Source of the DNA: Flavobacterium sp. LC2016-01
GTDB lineage: Bacteria > Bacteroidota > Bacteroidia > Flavobacteriales > Flavobacteriaceae
Reading direction: 5' to 3'
NCBI RefSeq assembly: GCF_009711135.1
Contig: NZ_WMIC01000004.1
Coordinates: forward strand, 372,001 to 436,000
DNA length: 64,000 nucleotides
In this document: positions 60,863-64,000 of the stretch, in pieces
Position numbering within the stretch: position 1 is the stretch's first letter
Layout: every line of letters starts with the position of its first letter
Made by a program: the position numbers and the translations under genes
The notes under the pieces: model-generated
What the model saw: only the letters and a program-made list of their open reading frames with translations
The model's database searches: none
Told to the model about the DNA's origin: nothing

Positions 60863-61873
60863 ATGAAAAAAATTACAATTAAAGATATTGCTACAGAAGC
60901 TGAAGTTTCTATATCTACGGTATCTTTTGTGATTAATGGAAAAGGCGAGAAAATGGGAATCAGTGCTGCTGTTATTAAAAAAGTTCAGGATGTTGCTGAA
61001 AGTCTTAATTATAGACCAAGTATGATTGCGACCAGTTTAAGAACTGGAAAAACGAGATCAATTGGACTTATAGTAGAAGACATTTCGAATCAGTTTTTTT
61101 CTGATTTGGCGCGTGTGATTGAAGATGAAGCCAAAAATATTGATTACAGAGTTTTTTACTGCAGTACAGGTGATGATGATGAACGCTCAGAAGAATTGAT
61201 TCATAGTTTATTGCAGGCAAATGTTGACGGTTTTATTATTACACCGACTCAAAATTTAGAAGAGAAAATCGATCTTCTTTTAAAACTGAAAAAACCGGTT
61301 GTATTAATTGACAGATATTTTCCTGGACAGCGAGTAAGTCACGTAGTAGTAGATAATTATGAAGCAGCAAACTCGGCAACAAAATTCTTGATTAACAAAG
61401 GCTGTAAAAATATTGCCGTTGTTAACAGCAGCTCTGAAATGGTTCAGATGAAACTGAGGGAGGACGGATACAGAGATGCTTTAAAAGAAAACGGAAATTA
61501 TAATGAAGCGCTTGTTCTTCATATTGATTATCATAGTAATGAAGAAGCTAGAATTGTTGCAATTGTGAATTTTTTTGAAAAAAATCCAAGTATTGATGCA
61601 GTTTTGTTTTTAGCGAATTATATGGGACTTGCGGGTCTTCAGGCTTTTAGAGGAATGGGAATCAATATTCCTGGAGATATTTCGGTAATTTGTTTTGATG
61701 ATCATGACAGTTTTAAATTGCATACACCTACAATTACTGTTGTTGCACAGCCAATTGAAGATATTGCAATTAAATCAATACAATTGTTAATGAGCCAGAT
61801 GACAGATATGGATAACTTTAAAGTTGAAAAAAGTCTAAAAAAAGGAAACTTGATTATTAGAGAGTCGGTTTAA
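60863..61873 (+). CDS. LacI-family transcriptional regulator
   Basis: A 336-residue repressor. It has an N-terminal helix-turn-helix (residues 4-23, TIKDIATEAEVSISTVSFVI), a hinge helix (MIATSLRTGKTRSIG) and a periplasmic-binding-type effector domain (DISNQFFSDLARVIEDEA, FIITPTQ, DNYEAANSATKFLI, CFDDHDSFKLHTPTITVVAQPIEDI). Unlike the other LacI-type gene in the window, it has a normal ATG. Three matching palindromes before the GH97 gene, before its own gene and before the SusC gene make it the likely regulator of this block; the effector is probably a sugar. Confidence 0.93.
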   Translation: MKKITIKDIATEAEVSISTVSFVINGKGEKMGISAAVIKKVQDVAESLNYRPSMIATSLRTGKTRSIGLIVEDISNQFFSDLARVIEDEAKNIDYRVFYCSTGDDDERSEELIHSLLQANVDGFIITPTQNLEEKIDLLLKLKKPVVLIDRYFPGQRVSHVVVDNYEAANSATKFLINKGCKNIAVVNSSSEMVQMKLREDGYRDALKENGNYNEALVLHIDYHSNEEARIVAIVNFFEKNPSIDAVLFLANYMGLAGLQAFRGMGINIPGDISVICFDDHDSFKLHTPTITVVAQPIEDIAIKSIQLLMSQMTDMDNFKVEKSLKKGNLIIRESV

Positions 61874-62164
61874 TTTTTACGTTAATAAGGAATAAAAAGA
61901 AAGAAAACGTTTTTCGTTTTTTTTTACCTGTTTTACTAAATCGTTTTAGTAAAATTTTAGAAAAAAAGATAAGAGTAGAATTTATTTTTTCGAGATAAAA
62001 TATTGATTTTTTGGAGAGTAGCAAAAAATTAAAAAAGCATAGTATTTAAAGGTGGAGATCTTTAAGTGCCATATTACAATTGAGTTCGAATTTATTATTA
62101 ATTATTTAAAAACAATCACGTTAAAACAAACAAAAATCAAAACAAATAACCAAAAAAAATGCTT
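61874..62164. promoter_or_regulatory. Regulatory region before the second susC, with a 24-bp operator
   Basis: The near-perfect palindrome at 61931-61954 (core ACTAAATCGTTTTAGT, 1 mismatched pair) is the best of the three LacI-type sites. Just before it AAAACG and CGTTTT form a weak hairpin (61904-61920 area) that may end the lacI transcript. About 200 bases of leader follow to the SusC start. I cannot place the -33/-7 boxes safely. Confidence 0.6.
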
Positions 62165-64000
62165 ATGAAACGAATTTTAGCAGTGTTAGCAATGGTATTG
62201 TTGAGCAGTCTTGGAGCTGTGGCACAAAACCGATTAATAACAGGCATAGTTACTGATGCAGAGAACAAGGGAATTGTTGCTGCGTCCATTGAGGTTCAAG
62301 GAAAACCATTTAGCGCCGTTACCGATGCTGAAGGGAGATTTAAAATGAACGTTCCTGCAGGTAAAGTTACGCTTAATGTATCTTCTATAGGTTTTGTATC
62401 AAAATCAGTAGTGCTTCAGGAAAATGAAAACAAAATTTCGGTTGCATTAATCGAAAATGCACAAGAGTTAAAAGATGTTGTTGTGACTTCGTTTGGAGTT
62501 AAAAAACAAAAGAAAGCTTTAGGTTACGCAGTTGGAGAACTGAAAGGAGATGACCTTACAAAGAATAAAGAAATTAACTTAGGAAACGCCCTTCAGGGAA
62601 AAATTGCTGGGGTTAACGTTTCTGCACCAGTTACAGGTCCATCTGGATCGAGCCGTGTGGTAATTCGTGGAGCAACTTCGGCTTCAGGATTAAATCAGCC
62701 TTTGTATGTTGTTGATGGTATTCCAATTGATAACAGCCAGCAAGGAAATGCGAATATGTGGGGTGGAGCTGATAAAGGAGACGGAATGTCTTCGTTCAAT
62801 CCAGATGATATCGCGTCGATGTCAGTATTAAAAGGTAGTGCCGCTTCTGCTCTTTATGGGTACAGAGGATCAAATGGTGTTATCTTGATTACCACAAAAA
62901 AAGGTAAAAATGGAACAGGTTTAGGAGTAGATTTCAGTACAAATTCTACTTTTAATACACCGGCAAGTCTTTTGCACTGGCAGGATCAATATGGAGCTGG
63001 AGCGCCTGTAAATGGCGTTGCTACAAGATTCAGCGATTTGCAGGAACTTAGAGATTCTTACTATTTTGCCTGGGGAGATAAATATGACGGAACGCCTTCT
63101 CTTTCGCTTGACGGAAAAACAAGACCTTACCAAGCATATGGAAAAGACAATGTTGAAAATTTCTACAGAAACGGGTATTCTTTCAGCAATACATTAGCAC
63201 TTTCAGGAGGAAATGAAACAACGAATTTCAGATTATCTTTCGGAAACACTAAAGATGAGTCTATTATGCCGGGAACAAATTTCGCAAGAAACAACGTGGC
63301 ATTAAGCTTAAATTCGGCTCCAAACAAAAAAATAAGCGTTGAGTCTAATGCTCAGTATATTACAGAGAAAAGTCATAATAGACCTTATTTGAATGACTCT
63401 CCTAGAAATGCTTCTTTCCCAACTACTTTCATGACTCCGGGAACAGACATCAGATGGATCAATAATGCTTATGATGAAAACGGAGGCGAGGCAGATTATT
63501 TTGGTGCAAACACGTATCAAACAAATCCATATTTTGCTACTCAAGAGCCTTTAAATGATGATCTTAGAAAACGTTTCATTGGTTCTGCAAAAGTAAATTA
63601 TAACATTACTGAAAGAATTTATGCTAAAGGTGTTATTGGTATTGACGATATTAATTATGAGTATACTGAAATCGAGCCTACTGGAATAAACTATAACCCA
63701 GGCGGATCTTATGAAAACAGAGTAGAAGGCCGTACAGAGTACAATGCTTCTGGTTATTTAGGATACAAAGGCGATATTGCAAAAAATCTTTCATTAGATG
63801 CTTTTGTTGGAGCAAACCGTCAGCATAACAGATACAGCGGTATCAAAATGAAAGGAAATAATTTCATTGTTCCGTTCAAATATTTCTACGGAAATACACA
63901 GCCAGATAAAACAGAAAAATTGTTTTCTGAAAGCGAAGTAAACTCTCTTTTCTATTCTGCTGATATTGGATACAAAGATTTCTTATACGTAAGTTTAACA
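62165..64000 (+). CDS. SusC/RagA-family TonB-dependent transporter, 3' truncated
   Basis: The start is set at ATG 62165, which gives a standard signal peptide (MKRILAVLAMVLLSSLGAVAQ); ATG 62159 is two codons earlier. 612 codons are visible and the frame is still open at the window end. It has no STN domain. A carboxypeptidase-regulatory-like domain (about 22-95, LITGIVTDAENKGIVAASI) is followed by the plug with VVIRGATSASG, LYVVDGIPIDN and SVLKGSAASALYGYRGSNG, then barrel strands. With a SusD that should follow outside the window it imports an oligosaccharide. GH97 and the LacI operators suggest an alpha-glucan-type substrate. Confidence 0.93.
   Translation, partial: MKRILAVLAMVLLSSLGAVAQNRLITGIVTDAENKGIVAASIEVQGKPFSAVTDAEGRFKMNVPAGKVTLNVSSIGFVSKSVVLQENENKISVALIENAQELKDVVVTSFGVKKQKKALGYAVGELKGDDLTKNKEINLGNALQGKIAGVNVSAPVTGPSGSSRVVIRGATSASGLNQPLYVVDGIPIDNSQQGNANMWGGADKGDGMSSFNPDDIASMSVLKGSAASALYGYRGSNGVILITTKKGKNGTGLGVDFSTNSTFNTPASLLHWQDQYGAGAPVNGVATRFSDLQELRDSYYFAWGDKYDGTPSLSLDGKTRPYQAYGKDNVENFYRNGYSFSNTLALSGGNETTNFRLSFGNTKDESIMPGTNFARNNVALSLNSAPNKKISVESNAQYITEKSHNRPYLNDSPRNASFPTTFMTPGTDIRWINNAYDENGGEADYFGANTYQTNPYFATQEPLNDDLRKRFIGSAKVNYNITERIYAKGVIGIDDINYEYTEIEPTGINYNPGGSYENRVEGRTEYNASGYLGYKGDIAKNLSLDAFVGANRQHNRYSGIKMKGNNFIVPFKYFYGNTQPDKTEKLFSESEVNSLFYSADIGYKDFLYVSLT

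Overview
The window looks like a stretch of a Flavobacterium-type chromosome (Bacteroidota, close to F. johnsoniae in flavour). The evidence is an AT-rich sequence, type IX secretion (T9SS) Por sorting tails, SusC/SusD pairs, hybrid two-component and Reg_prop/Y_Y_Y regulators, promoters of the form TAnnTTTG without Shine-Dalgarno sites, and many intergenic hairpin repeats. No rRNA, tRNA, CRISPR array, transposase or phage gene was recognised.

Layout. 1-3.0 kb: the FAD and molybdopterin subunits of a PaoABC/YagTSR-like xanthine dehydrogenase-family oxidoreductase; the first gene is cut by the window edge. 3.1-4.4 kb: DUF1203 and DUF2911 genes. 4.7-21 kb: a uronate and glycan locus. It holds a GH2 enzyme with an NxK motif (probable beta-glucuronidase), a GH88 unsaturated glucuronyl hydrolase lipoprotein, a large hybrid two-component sensor (HTCS), a secreted beta-helix protein, UxuA, a UxuB-like reductase, KDPG aldolase and a YhcH-family protein. 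Divergent from these is a LacI-family gene with no normal start codon, followed by a DUF4861 protein. Together they would release glucuronate residues outside the cytoplasm and take fructuronate through mannonate and KDG/KDPG to pyruvate. No UxaC, KDG kinase or SusCD pair lies in the locus.

21-23.5 kb: an NTF2-like secreted protein, a Nudix hydrolase and a HAD phosphatase. 23.8-35.7 kb: a beta-glucan or fungal cell-wall locus, with a Y_Y_Y/LuxR-type regulator followed by three T9SS-secreted multidomain enzymes (GH16 laminarinase, GH64 beta-1,3-glucanase, GH18). 36-46.3 kb: a secreted metallophosphoesterase, a secreted PI-PLC-like enzyme, and a divergent ECF sigma / FecR anti-sigma / SusC / SusD cassette. 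46.9-51.5 kb: an outer-membrane barrel, a helical periplasmic protein, a SpoIIAA-like protein, several small membrane proteins, a very acidic protein and an XRE regulator. 51.8-56 kb: a four-gene operon (SDR, small ABM-like protein, AraC, MazG-like), an AAA ATPase and a dienelactone hydrolase. 56.2-64 kb: a PQQ-type sugar dehydrogenase lipoprotein, then GH97 (SusB-like) - ManA - LacI - SusC. This last block carries three copies of one LacI-type palindrome, so it is probably one regulon; the SusC gene runs off the window end.

Between genes there are many long inverted repeats. One family, built from CGCAAAG words, appears four times; one copy has perfect 28-bp arms. These repeats, the start-less LacI gene, the three tandem modules in the GH16 enzyme and the shared operator set are the main points for follow-up.
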